Origin: Phycisphaerae bacterium
Lineage (GTDB): Bacteria > Planctomycetota > Phycisphaerae > UBA1845 > PWPN01
Assembly (NCBI GenBank): GCA_012729395.1
Contig: JAAYDF010000030.1
Coordinates: 1-39,942 of the forward strand
Direction: 5' to 3'
DNA: 39,942 nucleotides
Shown here: positions 6,451 through 15,800 of the stretch, piece by piece
Numbering within the stretch: the first letter of the stretch is position 1
Layout of the letters: each line of letters begins with the position of its first letter
Made by a program: the position numbers and the translations under genes
Notes under the pieces: model-generated
Told to the model about the DNA's origin: nothing
Seen by the model: only the letters and a program-made list of their open reading frames with translations
Databases searched by the model: none

Positions 6451-6553
6451 GCCGCAGCGGTCTGCGTCAGCGACTGAACTTGCCCGCACCCGGCCATGTC
6501 AAGCATGCTCAGCCATCCGACTCCCTGCCCGCAACCCGCGTGCTGCTCGTCTC

Positions 6554-6584
6554 TTGCCCGCCGTTCCCTGCTTTGTGGTACAAT
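6554..6584 (+). promoter_or_regulatory. Promoter of rnpB
   Basis: TACAAT (6579-6584) lies seven bases before the first paired base of RNase P helix P1. TTGCCC (6554-6559) lies 19 bp further upstream as a possible -35 box. Confidence 0.55.
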
Positions 6585-6589
6585 GCGGC

Positions 6590-7079
6590 GGGCGGAGTGG
6601 GCGAGGCGATCGCTCGGTCGCCCCTTCGGGGGCCATGGCCGGGAGGAAAGTCCGAACTGGGCAGGGCACGGTGGTCGCTAACGGCGACCCGGAGTGATCC
6701 GAGGGACAGTGCCACAGAAAACATACCGCCGGGCTGGTGTGGCTGAGTTGCGGCCAAAAAGGTGTCAGGAACCTTTTTTGAGGTCGTGGCTCCTGCGGTC
6801 GCGGCCTCACAAAAGGTTCCTGACACCTTTTTGGCCGCAACTCAGCCACACCAGCCCGGTAAGGGTGAAAAGGTGCGGTAAGAGCGCACCGCGTCACCGG
6901 TGACGGTGATGGCAGGGCAAACCCCACCGCCAGCAAGCCCAAATAGGCAGCGAGAGGCGGCCCGCCTCGTTTGAGCTGCGGGTAGGGTGCTTGAGCGGTC
7001 TGGCAACAGGCCGCCCAGATGAATGATCGCCGTCCGCCTCGGCGGATAACAGAATTCGGCTTATTCGCCCGCTCCGCCT
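6590..7079 (+). ncRNA. rnpB: RNase P RNA, bacterial class A, with enlarged P12
   Basis: This is the catalytic RNA that removes 5' leaders from pre-tRNAs. Conserved elements appear in order: GAGGAAAGTCC (6646-6656, CR-I), CACAGAAAACATACCGCC (6713-6730), GGTAAGGGTGAAA (6858-6870), GGTGCGGTAAGAGCGCACCG (P13/P14 side), GGCAGGGCAAACCCCACC (P15 loop), CAAATAGGC, GGGTAGG-x-TGCTTGAG, AGATGAATGATCGCC and ACAGAATTCGGCTTA. P1 forms 14 bp between 6591-6604 and 7065-7078. Without the insertion at 6731-6857 the RNA would be a normal length near 360 nt. The P15 loop reads GGC (6916-6918), where E. coli has the GGU that pairs with tRNA CCA. Confidence 0.95.
6731..6857 (+). repeat. Palindromic element with perfect 47-bp arms inside rnpB P12
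   Basis: Bases 6731-6777 are the exact reverse complement of 6811-6857 (47 of 47). The 33-nt centre continues as an imperfect helix with GAGG/CCTC pairing and several wobbles. Each arm contains GGTGTCAGGAACCTTTT. The position, between ACATACCGCC and GGTAAGGGTG, is exactly where the short P12 hairpin occurs in E. coli. The arm style is that of REP or MITE-like repeats dispersed in many environmental bacterial genomes. That affiliation is inferred. Confidence 0.85.
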
Positions 7080-7096
7080 ATTCTTGTCGCATGGTA

Positions 7097-7125
7097 TTGA
7101 ACATCGGCCGACGATCCGCGATGAT
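7097..7125 (+). promoter_or_regulatory. Candidate promoter before the lut cluster
   Basis: TTGAAC (7097-7102) and GATGAT (7120-7125) are 17 bp apart, downstream of rnpB and 40 bp before the small membrane protein gene that heads the lutABC cluster. The match is moderate. Confidence 0.3.
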
Positions 7126-7164
7126 AAGGTGGTTCAGTTGGCCCCGTAATCGGAGACTCGATCC

Positions 7165-7521
7165 GTGCCCAAGTTCTCGCTTCGCAGATACGACATACAA
7201 GCCGTCGTCAGTACGATCGTGTCATTTGTCTCGCTCGGCGCGCTCCTGGTTCTCGGTGGGCTGCTGGCCCGCAATATCAACTGGGCGGACAAGGTAATCG
7301 TTTATGGAAACCGCAAGTACGAGCTGTTGATCCAGTTGCTCGCGGCATTGACCGGCCTGCTGGCGCTGACGGGGTTCGGTTTCGGCGCGAACAGTGCCGG
7401 CCAGCGCCGCAACGAGAAGGCCGGTTTGTCGTGGGTCGGCTTCTTCATCGGGGCCGGCGTGCTTTGCTTGACCGTCATCGTTGTGTTTCTGTTCCGCGCG
7501 CGCAAGGAGTTTGTCGGGTAA
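7165..7521 (+). CDS. Small three-helix membrane protein, unknown function
   Basis: A 118-residue protein starts at GTG with GGAG nine bases upstream. It has three hydrophobic stretches, at about residues 13-35 (VVSTIVSFVSLGALLVLGGL), 53-72 (LLIQLLAALTGLLALTGFGF) and 89-110 (WVGFFIGAGVLCLTVIVVFLF), with short basic loops between them. No catalytic motif or recognised family is visible. It lies 52 bp before lutA on the same strand, so it may be cotranscribed with the lactate-oxidation genes, but a functional link is not shown. Many planctomycetes encode small conserved membrane proteins of this type. Confidence 0.7.
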   Translation: MPKFSLRRYDIQAVVSTIVSFVSLGALLVLGGLLARNINWADKVIVYGNRKYELLIQLLAALTGLLALTGFGFGANSAGQRRNEKAGLSWVGFFIGAGVLCLTVIVVFLFRARKEFVG

Positions 7522-7573
7522 CGGCACTCCATTGCCGTCGCCGGGAGCACCGTCGCCCCAGGGGCTACTGCAT

Positions 7574-8380
7574 ATGCGCATTTCGCTGTTTGTGACTTGC
7601 CTGACGGATTTGTACTTTCCTGAAGTGGGTGAGAGCGTCGTCCGCATTCTCCACCGATTGGGCCACGAGGTGGACTTTCCGGCGGCGCAGACCTGCTGCG
7701 GTCAGCCCGCGTTGAACAGCGGTTACGCCGACGAAGCTCGGGCGGTCGCCAAGCGGATGATCGGGCTCTTCGAGCATGCCGAGACGGTAGTGACGCCCTC
7801 GGGTTCCTGCTGCTCCGTGATCCGGGAGTACTACCCACACCTTTTCGAGAACGACCCGGTTATGCATGGCAAGGCGGTGGCTTTGGCCGACAAGACGTTC
7901 GAACTCGTCGAGTTGCTGCAGAAGAGACTGAAGGTGGACTGGTCGAGATGGCGTCTCTCTTACCCCGGTACGGCCACGTTCCACTACAGTTGCCATCATC
8001 GGGGCATCGGCATGTCGCCGGAGGATGTGCTGGGGCTGGTTCGGGAGTTCAAGGATCTGGAATACAGGCCGCTGGAGAAGATGGAGCAATGCTGCGGTTT
8101 CGGCGGCACGTTCGCGGTCAAGTACGGGGACATCTCCGGGGCGATGGTGCGTGATAAGGTTGCGTGTATCAAGGCGACCGGAGCCCGGACGTTGATCTGC
8201 AACGACGGCGGTTGCACGCTGAACATCGTCGGTGCCTGCCGTCGGGAGGGGGTGGATATCGAGGCGGTGCACATTGCCCAGATGCTGGACGCCGCAATGC
8301 GCAACGGCGGCGGGCAAGCGGTTGACTCGACCGTAGCGGCCGCCCCCCGTGGCGACCGGGAGTGGGAGGCTAAGCAGTGA
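7574..8380 (+). CDS. lutA: Lactate utilization protein A (Fe-S oxidoreductase subunit)
   Basis: A 268-residue LutA/YkgE-type protein with two CCG domains, of the heterodisulfide-reductase subunit B type. The first has TCCGQPALNSGY and SGSCCSVI, and the second has HYSCHHRG, EQCCGFGGTFAVK and a late CNDGGC. These Cys clusters are expected to hold a noncubane Fe-S centre. With LutB and LutC it forms the cytosolic complex that oxidises L-lactate to pyruvate. The start is ATG 7574, where the family-typical sequence RISLFVTCLTDLYFPE begins. A longer in-frame start at 7481 would overlap the upstream gene. It overlaps lutB by 4 bp. The last 30 or so residues are an unconserved tail. Confidence 0.92.
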   Translation: MRISLFVTCLTDLYFPEVGESVVRILHRLGHEVDFPAAQTCCGQPALNSGYADEARAVAKRMIGLFEHAETVVTPSGSCCSVIREYYPHLFENDPVMHGKAVALADKTFELVELLQKRLKVDWSRWRLSYPGTATFHYSCHHRGIGMSPEDVLGLVREFKDLEYRPLEKMEQCCGFGGTFAVKYGDISGAMVRDKVACIKATGARTLICNDGGCTLNIVGACRREGVDIEAVHIAQMLDAAMRNGGGQAVDSTVAAAPRGDREWEAKQ

Positions 8381-9825
8381 CTCAGGCACAAACGCACGAG
8401 CACGCGACGAAACCCGACTTCAAACGAAGCAGCACCCTCGCTTTGGCGAACAAACGGCTGGGTTCGGCCATGGACGCCGCGACCCGGCGCCAAGACAATG
8501 GCCGACGAGCCATCATGCCCGAGTTGGGCGACCCCTTGGCGATCCGCGAGCTGGGGGCCCGGATCAAGAACCACACGCTTCACAACTTGGACCGCTATCT
8601 GACGCAACTGGTGGAGAACGTGCGGCGCCACGGTGGCGTGGTGCACTTTGCCGAGACGGGCGAGCAGGCACGGGAGATCATCACGGACATCGCCCGGCAG
8701 GCCAAGGCGCGGACCATCGTCAAGGGCAAGTCGATGGTCTCCGAGGAGATCGAGCTGAACGACGCCCTGGAGGCGGCGGGTTTCGAGGTAGCCGAGACGG
8801 ACCTGGGCGAGTACATCCTGCAGTTGGCCGGCGAGAAGCCGTCGCACATTGTCACTCCCGTGCTGCACAAAACGCGCGAGGACATTGGCAAGCTGTTTGC
8901 TGAGAAACTCGGTATACCGTATACCTCTGACCCGGAGGAGCTGACCGCGGTCGCGCGGCGGGTGTTGCGAGAGAAGTTTCGGACGGCGGACATGGGCATC
9001 ACCGGCGTCAACTTCGCCGTGGCCGAGACGGGCACACTGTGCATCGTAACCAACGAAGGCAACGGCCGCATGTGCACTTCGCGGCCACGCGTGCTCGTCT
9101 CGCTAATGGGCATGGAGAAGGTCGTTCCGCGAATGGTAGACCTGGCCGTCATGCTCAAATTGCTGGCCAAGAGCGCGACCGGTCAACGGATCACGTGCTA
9201 CACAAACCTGATGACCGGCCCCAAGCGGCCGGCGGACGCCGACGGCCCGGAGGAGTTCCACCTGGTTATCATGGACCGTGGCCGCTCGTCGATCCTGGCC
9301 AGCGATTACTGGGAAGCCCTGCGGTGCATCCGTTGTGGGGCATGTCTGAACGCCTGCCCGGTCTACCGCAAACTGGGGGGGCATGCGTACGAGAGCGTCT
9401 ATCCCGGACCGATCGGCAAAGTCATCACCCCCCTGCTGACCGATCTGGCGATGTACAATCATCTGCCTCAGGCCTCGAGTCTGTGCGAAGCGTGCTTCGA
9501 GGCCTGCCCGATGCGGATCAACATCCCGGCCATGCTGCTGGGACTACGCAGCACACTGGTGCGAACCAAGCAGGCTCCGCTTGGTTGGCGATTGGGCTTC
9601 AAAGGCTGGCGGATGGGGATGAGTTCGCATTTTCTGTATAGCTGGGGCGCTCGGTTCGGTCGATGGGGACTGCGCTTGCTGTCCAAGAACGGCTGGACCT
9701 CTTGGCTGCCCGGCCCGTTCTCGCCGTGGACGCAGTATCGCGATCTACCGGGCATGGCCCCGCGGCCGTTCCACCGGCGATGGGCGAACCTCAAGAAGGA
9801 ACTCGACGAGGAGGCTGGACGCTGA
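8377..9825 (+). CDS. lutB: Lactate utilization protein B (ferredoxin-type Fe-S subunit)
   Basis: This 482-residue LutB/YkgF protein matches the family's usual length. The N-terminal two thirds form the LUD-type domain, with KGKSMVSEEI and GITGVNFAVAETGTL. Two 4Fe-4S motifs follow: CIRCGACLNACPVY near residue 325 and CEACFEACP near residue 370. The C-terminal segment is basic and aromatic. It passes electrons between LutA and LutC during lactate oxidation. Its GTG start overlaps the lutA stop (GTGA), and its own stop overlaps the lutC ATG (TGATG), so the three genes are tightly coupled translationally. Confidence 0.93.
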   Translation: MTQAQTHEHATKPDFKRSSTLALANKRLGSAMDAATRRQDNGRRAIMPELGDPLAIRELGARIKNHTLHNLDRYLTQLVENVRRHGGVVHFAETGEQAREIITDIARQAKARTIVKGKSMVSEEIELNDALEAAGFEVAETDLGEYILQLAGEKPSHIVTPVLHKTREDIGKLFAEKLGIPYTSDPEELTAVARRVLREKFRTADMGITGVNFAVAETGTLCIVTNEGNGRMCTSRPRVLVSLMGMEKVVPRMVDLAVMLKLLAKSATGQRITCYTNLMTGPKRPADADGPEEFHLVIMDRGRSSILASDYWEALRCIRCGACLNACPVYRKLGGHAYESVYPGPIGKVITPLLTDLAMYNHLPQASSLCEACFEACPMRINIPAMLLGLRSTLVRTKQAPLGWRLGFKGWRMGMSSHFLYSWGARFGRWGLRLLSKNGWTSWLPGPFSPWTQYRDLPGMAPRPFHRRWANLKKELDEEAGR

Positions 9826-10469
9826 TGGCCGGCAGCACACAAGAAGCGTTTCTCAAACGGGTTCGCTCGGCCCTGAGCAACCACACTCAACCGACCGATC
9901 TGCCAAGTGCCTTGGATGTTGCTCGTGTGATTCAGCCCGGGGGCGACGTCGTCGCTCTGTTCCTGGCTCGTGTCGAGGAGGCCAAGGCCTCGCCACATCG
10001 CGTACGAGACGAAGCCGAACTGGCGGAGAAGATCGCATCCATCGTGCGGGAGGCGGGCGGGCGAACGGCTCTGGTGCCTGGCGAAGCCATGCCGGCCCGA
10101 GACCAGATCATCGCCCGGCTGCAGGCCGACGGTATCCAGTTACTCGATCCCGACGACCCGGATGCGGCTTTCGTGGCCGACGTGGGTATCACCGCGGCTT
10201 CCGCGGCCGTCGCGGAAACGGCTTCAATGAGCCTGACCAGCGGCGACGGGCGTCGGCGACTGGCCAGCTTGGCGGTGCCCTGCCATATCGGCATTGTGCG
10301 GGCCGAGCAGATTGTGCCCGATCTGTTGGACTGGGCGGAGAAGCACGAGACTCCTCCGCAAGCCAACGAGGTGCTCGTCTCTGCTCCCAGCAAGACCGCG
10401 GATATCGAGCTTTCGCTCGTCATGGGCGTGCATGGCCCACGATACGAACATGTCGTCGTGCTCGGATAA
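9825..10469 (+). CDS. lutC: Lactate utilization protein C (LUD domain)
   Basis: A 214-residue LUD-domain protein is the third member of the lutABC operon. The conserved core has FVADVGITAASAAVAETASM and later VPCHIGIVRAEQIVPDL, ending in LVMGVHGPRYEHVVVLG, the canonical LutC C-terminus. The ATG at 9825 overlaps the lutB stop. An in-frame start 162 bp upstream lies inside lutB and is unlikely. Together the three proteins replace a flavin or quinone lactate dehydrogenase. No LldR or GntR-type regulator or lactate permease gene is adjacent in this window. Confidence 0.92.
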   Translation: MAGSTQEAFLKRVRSALSNHTQPTDLPSALDVARVIQPGGDVVALFLARVEEAKASPHRVRDEAELAEKIASIVREAGGRTALVPGEAMPARDQIIARLQADGIQLLDPDDPDAAFVADVGITAASAAVAETASMSLTSGDGRRRLASLAVPCHIGIVRAEQIVPDLLDWAEKHETPPQANEVLVSAPSKTADIELSLVMGVHGPRYEHVVVLG

Positions 10470-10567
10470 CCAGCGAATAGGGGCTTCAGCGGGCTTCCCT
10501 GCTCGCGGCTCGGCGAAGCCGCAACCGGGGCATGCCCCCCTCGGGCGACCTGCATCGCGGATCGTCC

Positions 10568-10595
10568 TTGACATCGCTTCATCTGCTGCTGTAAA
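10568..10595 (+). promoter_or_regulatory. Promoter of the C10 peptidase gene
   Basis: TTGACA (10568-10573) is followed after 16 bp by TGTAAA (10590-10595), about 70 bp before the peptidase ATG. Two short GC hairpins (10505-10522 and the palindrome GGGGCATGCCCC at 10527-10538) lie between lutC and this promoter and may end lut transcription, though neither has a T-tract. Confidence 0.5.
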
Positions 10596-10664
10596 CTGCC
10601 ATAAACGCGGGAGGGGGGCACACCCCAATCCGTAATCCATGTACAGGTTTCAGGAGCTTTCGGT

Positions 10665-12623
10665 ATGCACATCAGGACCGAAGCGACCCGGGCGGCCTGT
10701 CTCGCCATCCTGCTGACATGGCTTGCCGTCGGTGGCACACTGTTGGCTGCACCGACCACCGAGCAGGAAGCCGAAAAGGCGGTGACCGGCTGGCTGCGGA
10801 TGGATCCCAAGCCGATGGGGATCGAGTTCGGCCAACAAGTGGCCAAGGTTGCATCCTTCATGGGTGCCGACGGCCAACCCGTTTACTACATCGTCTATGT
10901 CCAACCTTCCGGTTTTGTGGTCGTACCGGCAGACGATGAGATCGAGCCGATCATTGCGTTCAGCCTATCGGGCAGCTATGACCCTTCGCCGGACAACCCG
11001 CTGGGAGCGCTGGTCACACAAGACCTCAACGGACGCATGGCCAGGGTCCGGGAGGTCCAGGCCGCACAGGGCGATGAGGACGCACCGGCCAACATGTCCG
11101 ACTCGGGGCGGCGGTGGACCCATCTCGTCCAGGCCGCCGAGGCTCCGGTGCAGGAGGGACTGTCGTCCGTCTCCGACGTGCGCGTCGCCCCATTCGTCCA
11201 GAGCAAATGGAGTCAGTCACGAACATGCAGCAACCCCTGCTATAACTACTACACACCCAACGGCTACCCTTGCGGCTGCGTGGCTACCGCGACGGCCCAG
11301 TTGATGCGTTTTCATCAGCACCCTGCGGTGGGTATCGGGGTCAAGGCTTGTACGATCCTGGTAGACGGCGCCACACAGACGGTCAACACACGCGGGGGCG
11401 ATGGGTTGGGCGGAGCGTATGACTGGGACGGCATGGTGCTTGCTCCCGACTGCGACACCACAACCGCGCAGCGGGCGGCGATCGGGGCTCTCTGCTACGA
11501 CGCGGGGCTCGCTGTCACCATGAGCTACACCAGTAGCGACTCGGGCGCCGACGCCTTGCGGGCGAAAGACGCGTTGACCGGTACATTCGGCTACAGCCGT
11601 GCCGTCAAGGGATACAACAACGCCAGCAACATCGGCGCCGGACTCGACGGAATGGTCAACCCGAACCTGGACGCGCGCCAACCTGTGATCCTGGGCATCA
11701 GCCGCACCGGCGGCGGGCATGCCATCATCGCCGATGGGTACGGTTATGCTGCCTCCACCCTTTACCACCATCTCAATATGGGCTGGGCGGGCTCGTATGA
11801 TGCCTGGTACAACCTCCCCGACATTGACTCCTCACCGGCCTACACCTCCGTCTACAAATGCGTCTACAACGTCTTCGTCACCGGCACGGGTGAGATCATC
11901 AGCGGACGGGTGACGGATGAATTCGGTGATCCGGTGAGCGGCGCGACCGTGACTGGGCAACGAACTGCCGGCGGAACCTACGACACTGTGACTGACAGCC
12001 GTGGAATTTACGCGTTAGCCAAGGTTCCATCCGCTTCAGGCTACATCGTGAGCGTCACGAAACCCGGTTATCTCTTCGCCGACCAGAGTACCTCGACCGG
12101 AACATCGGACGACTATGCAAGTACGTCCGGCAATATATGGGGGCTCGATTTCATCGGCTATGAGGTTCTGGACGATCCGCCGGCCCCCACCGCCTCGGTC
12201 GATGTCTGGTGTGACCGGACACTCACTCGGGCGGACCCGCCCCCCAATGTCACCTACTATTGGCAGGGCACCTCCTGCGGCGAGACCACCGGCAATTCGA
12301 GCGTGACGTACATCGCCAGGGCCAGCGGCACGTACTACCTCCGGGCTCGTTCGGCGAGCGGGCACTGGAGCCCAGGATGCGGCTCGGTGACCGTCTCCGT
12401 CAATCCGATACTGGCTGATCTCGACTGTGACGGCGACGTAGATCTGGACGATTCTGGTATACAGCAACGCTGCCTGTCGGGCTGGGGCATCACGCAATCG
12501 GATGCCGCCTGCCGGAACACGGACCTCAACGGAGACACCTGGATCGACACCTACGACTACGCCATCCTCAGGGGCTGCATGGGCGGCGCCAACCTGGAAC
12601 CCGACCCCGGGTGTCTGCCGTAG
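10665..12623 (+). CDS. Secreted C10-family cysteine peptidase with dockerin-like C-terminus
   Basis: A 652-residue exported protease. A signal peptide covers about residues 1-29, ending TLLAAP. A pro-region of the C10/Spi type follows (about 30-140, including PVYYIVYVQPSGFVVVPADD). The catalytic domain begins around VAPFVQSKWSQS. The nucleophile is Cys205 in CGCVATATAQLMRFHQHP and the catalytic His352 is in GGHAIIADGYG, the streptopain pair. A carboxypeptidase-regulatory-like fold follows (about 407-480, SGRVTDEFGDPVSGATV), then an Ig-like or Cys-rich segment, then a dockerin-like pair of Ca loops, DLDCDGDVDLDDSG and DLNGDTWIDTYDY. The ATG at 10665 has an AGGAG upstream. Two CxC-type pairs beside the active site are unusual for the family. 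Confidence 0.9.
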   Translation: MHIRTEATRAACLAILLTWLAVGGTLLAAPTTEQEAEKAVTGWLRMDPKPMGIEFGQQVAKVASFMGADGQPVYYIVYVQPSGFVVVPADDEIEPIIAFSLSGSYDPSPDNPLGALVTQDLNGRMARVREVQAAQGDEDAPANMSDSGRRWTHLVQAAEAPVQEGLSSVSDVRVAPFVQSKWSQSRTCSNPCYNYYTPNGYPCGCVATATAQLMRFHQHPAVGIGVKACTILVDGATQTVNTRGGDGLGGAYDWDGMVLAPDCDTTTAQRAAIGALCYDAGLAVTMSYTSSDSGADALRAKDALTGTFGYSRAVKGYNNASNIGAGLDGMVNPNLDARQPVILGISRTGGGHAIIADGYGYAASTLYHHLNMGWAGSYDAWYNLPDIDSSPAYTSVYKCVYNVFVTGTGEIISGRVTDEFGDPVSGATVTGQRTAGGTYDTVTDSRGIYALAKVPSASGYIVSVTKPGYLFADQSTSTGTSDDYASTSGNIWGLDFIGYEVLDDPPAPTASVDVWCDRTLTRADPPPNVTYYWQGTSCGETTGNSSVTYIARASGTYYLRARSASGHWSPGCGSVTVSVNPILADLDCDGDVDLDDSGIQQRCLSGWGITQSDAACRNTDLNGDTWIDTYDYAILRGCMGGANLEPDPGCLP

Positions 12624-12747
12624 CCGGGTCCTGCCGCGTCGAGTTGGCCCCCGGCTCAGGCGCTCGCCCTATCGGGCCTTGTGGCCAGGATCGGGTATGG
12701 CAATCCGCAACCGCCGGCCCATCCCGCTGTCTACCGCGGGTGATTCA

Positions 12748-12756
12748 TGCTATAAT
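12748..12756 (+). promoter_or_regulatory. Extended -10 promoter of the amidase-like gene
   Basis: TGCTATAAT is a perfect extended -10 element. It lies about 60 bp before the ATG at 12816, with AGGTGA as the ribosome binding site. No clear -35 is seen, as expected for extended -10 promoters. Confidence 0.55.
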
Positions 12757-12815
12757 TGAACCATGCCATTCAACGCGCGTCGCGGAGCGGTTATTCGGCA
12801 AAGTCGAGGTGAAAG

Positions 12816-15800
12816 ATGACACATCGCAGCATTCGAAACGTGGTGCTTCTGGCCGCAGTAGCCATCCTCTGGGTACAGCTCCCTGGCACATCTGAGGCCT
12901 TCACCGGTGACCCAACCTACCTTGAGCTGCCCTACGGCGAGGGGTTTGTCCCAACCGCTTTGGAGGCCGATAACGAAACAGCACAGCGATCGGCCCACAT
13001 GGCCTATATCGTCGAGCAGGCGGGCACGATCATCTCCGCCGCTGGCGAGACCCTCCTGCCGCCCGGCACACGATTCGACCGCCTGAGCCGCACCGCGGGC
13101 ACCCCCGCCATCGTGGAATTAAGCCTTCCAGAGGAGGCGGGCAAGCTGATCATCGACGCCATCCAGGCTTCCACCATCGAGCGGGTTCTGGCTCGAGCGT
13201 TTGGCGACGATCCTGAGCTGGCCGGAGTTGTGGTCCGATTACGCGTCGGAGAGGGCCCCTACCGCGACATCGAGGACTTCGGTCCGCGCGCTGCCGACCT
13301 GCCTCCCGACAGCGAGATCAGCGATGACTCCGGCCTTACCGCTAGGCAAGGGCAGCAGAACCGAGCGGCCGCGGCACTGGTGGAAACACCAGCGGTGGAA
13401 GCGATCGGTGGCCCCATTGCTCACGGTGACGGTCAGCCCCAGGGCGCCCTCAGCGGGGTGGTCGTTTACATCAGTGCCGGACACGGCTGGACTGCAGGTG
13501 GGTCAAGCTGGTATCTCCAGCGCCCCCTACTGCTCAATATGGTTGAGGATTACGGCAATATCGACCAGCTCAACTCCTTCGCTCACCGTCTGTACAACGC
13601 GGGCGCGGTCGTCGTGCCCTATCGTCCGGTTGGCTACCAGCCCGTCGAAATCGTTTTGGACAACGACGACCCCGGCGTGACCTTCACCGGATCATGGAGC
13701 AACAGCAGTACGACGAGCGGCTACTACGAAAACGGGGCGACCGCGAGCGGCGTACCCTATCGCTACGCGGCAGCCAGTTCGACCGAGACCGCCGTTGCCC
13801 GGTACACCCCGGCGATCCCGACCAGCGGCTTCTGGCCGGTCTATTGCTGGACCAAGGACGACACCGACCGCGTCAAGCAGACCTACCGCGTCAAGCACAG
13901 CGGCGGAACAGCCACCGTGGTCATCGATCACCAGATTGTCGGCAAGGGCTGGATGTGGCTGGGCGAGTACCACTTTGAGGCGGGAACCGGCGGCTATGTC
14001 GAGATCTCCAACCAATCCAACCAGACCGGCGTGGTCATCTCCGACGCCATTCGCTTCGGCAATGGCATGGGCGATATGGTCGGCACCGGCCCCGGAACCA
14101 TCAGCGGATACTCCCGCGAGGAAGAGGCCTCGCGATACTGGGCTCAGAGCGAAGCAGGCGTCAACGCGGTCGGCCTGCCGACGAGCATCTGGTCCGGCTT
14201 CACCAGCGATGCCAACGATAACGTCGGCACCGCCGCTCGGTGGAGCGCCTACATGAACCGCCAGAACATCAACGATGACCGCTGGCGGCGGGCATACGTC
14301 GAGTTTCACACCAACGCGGCAGGATGCGCATCCCCCCCCTGCTCGGCCAAAGGTACTGTCGCCCTGGTCAATGAAGCTAACCCCACCACCAACCAAATAC
14401 AGTTCTCCACGATCGTCGGAGACAAGATAGAAGCCGACATGGTCCTGATCCAGGACCAATTCGAGTACACCTGGGGAGTACGATCCAACCCATACTCCGG
14501 TGCGTATGGCGCCATCTCGACCAACAATAACGACAACGAATTCGATGCCACGCTCATTGAGGTCGCTTTCCACGACAACACACAGGATACCGCTAATCTC
14601 CGCAGCGTGAAGGTGCGCGACGCCGTCGCCCGTTCAACGGTGCAGGGGCTGATCATGTTCCTGTCGAACACCAGCATCTTCCCGGACACACAAGTCCCGC
14701 AGGTGTTCCCCCCCGAGCCCCCTGGCCGAGTCCAGGCCATCCACGACGGGGAGGGTAACGTGGTCGTATCCTGGTCGGCGGCGCCATCCGGCGGGGCCAA
14801 CGGCAGCTCGGCCACCGGGTACAAGGTCTACCGCTCCCCCAACGGCTACGGCTTCGGCCAGGCCGTCACCCTGGGCAACGTGCTGAGTACCACCCTGACC
14901 GACATCCCGGCCGGCGAAACCGTCTACCTGCGAGTCGCCTCGTTCAACGCCGGCGGCGAATCCATGCCCTCCGAAGTCATCGCGGTTCGTCGGCCCGCCA
15001 CAGGCACGCCGTCCGTGCTCATCGTGAACGGCTTCGATCGGGTCAGCCGCCAACAGAACCTCATCCAGACAATCCCCTCCGGCGCCATGGAGCGGCAAAT
15101 CGCCAGGAAGGTCAACTCCTTCGACTACATCGTACAGCACGCCAACGCCCTGGCGGACCATGATTACACCTTCGACTCCTGCTCCAACGAGGCAGTCATC
15201 GAAGGGAACATCTCATTGACGCCGTATGTCACCGTCGTATGGATCCTCGGCGAGGAAGGCTCCCTCGATCAGACTTTCGACACAACCGAGCGACTTCGCG
15301 TCACCGAGTACCTCGGCAACGGTGGCACCCTGTTCGTCTCAGGCTCCGAGATCGCCTACGAACTGGACTACCTCAATGTCGGACGCAGCTTCTACCGCAA
15401 CGTCCTTGGCGCCCAGTACGTCGGTGACGATGCTGGCTCATACCAGGTGACCGGCCAGGACGGCATCCTCGCGGATATCGGCGCGTTGAACTTCTCGCCC
15501 GCGAGCGGCGCGCCGTACGACGCGGATTACCCCGACCGGATCATCCCACAAACAGGGGGTGAAACTAACCTCCGATATGTCGGCGGCACGAGTGACGGCG
15601 CAGGCATCCAGTATGACGCCGGCTTATATCGCACCGTAGTCTTCGGATTCCCCTTCGAAACCATCACGTCCGCCGCGATTCGCAGCAATATCATGCGGAA
15701 GGTCGTGTCCTGGCTGCAGACCGGACTGGTGGGCTGCCCACCCACGTTGTTGGCCAACTTCGAACAGTACGAGCCCGGCGACCGAGCTATGTTCCAAGAT

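Noticed and set aside
6499-6942. Several open frames on both strands across the rnpB region
   Set aside because: They run through conserved RNase P RNA motifs and the palindrome; repeated peptides in both strands are a by-product of the inverted repeat.
12622-12656. AGCCGGG/CCCGGCT inverted repeat after the C10 peptidase
   Set aside because: Loop of 21 nt and no T-tract; too weak to call a terminator.
13692-14573. A 293-residue minus-strand frame inside the amidase-like gene
   Set aside because: Antisense shadow with biased composition; the plus strand has recognisable domains across the same bases.
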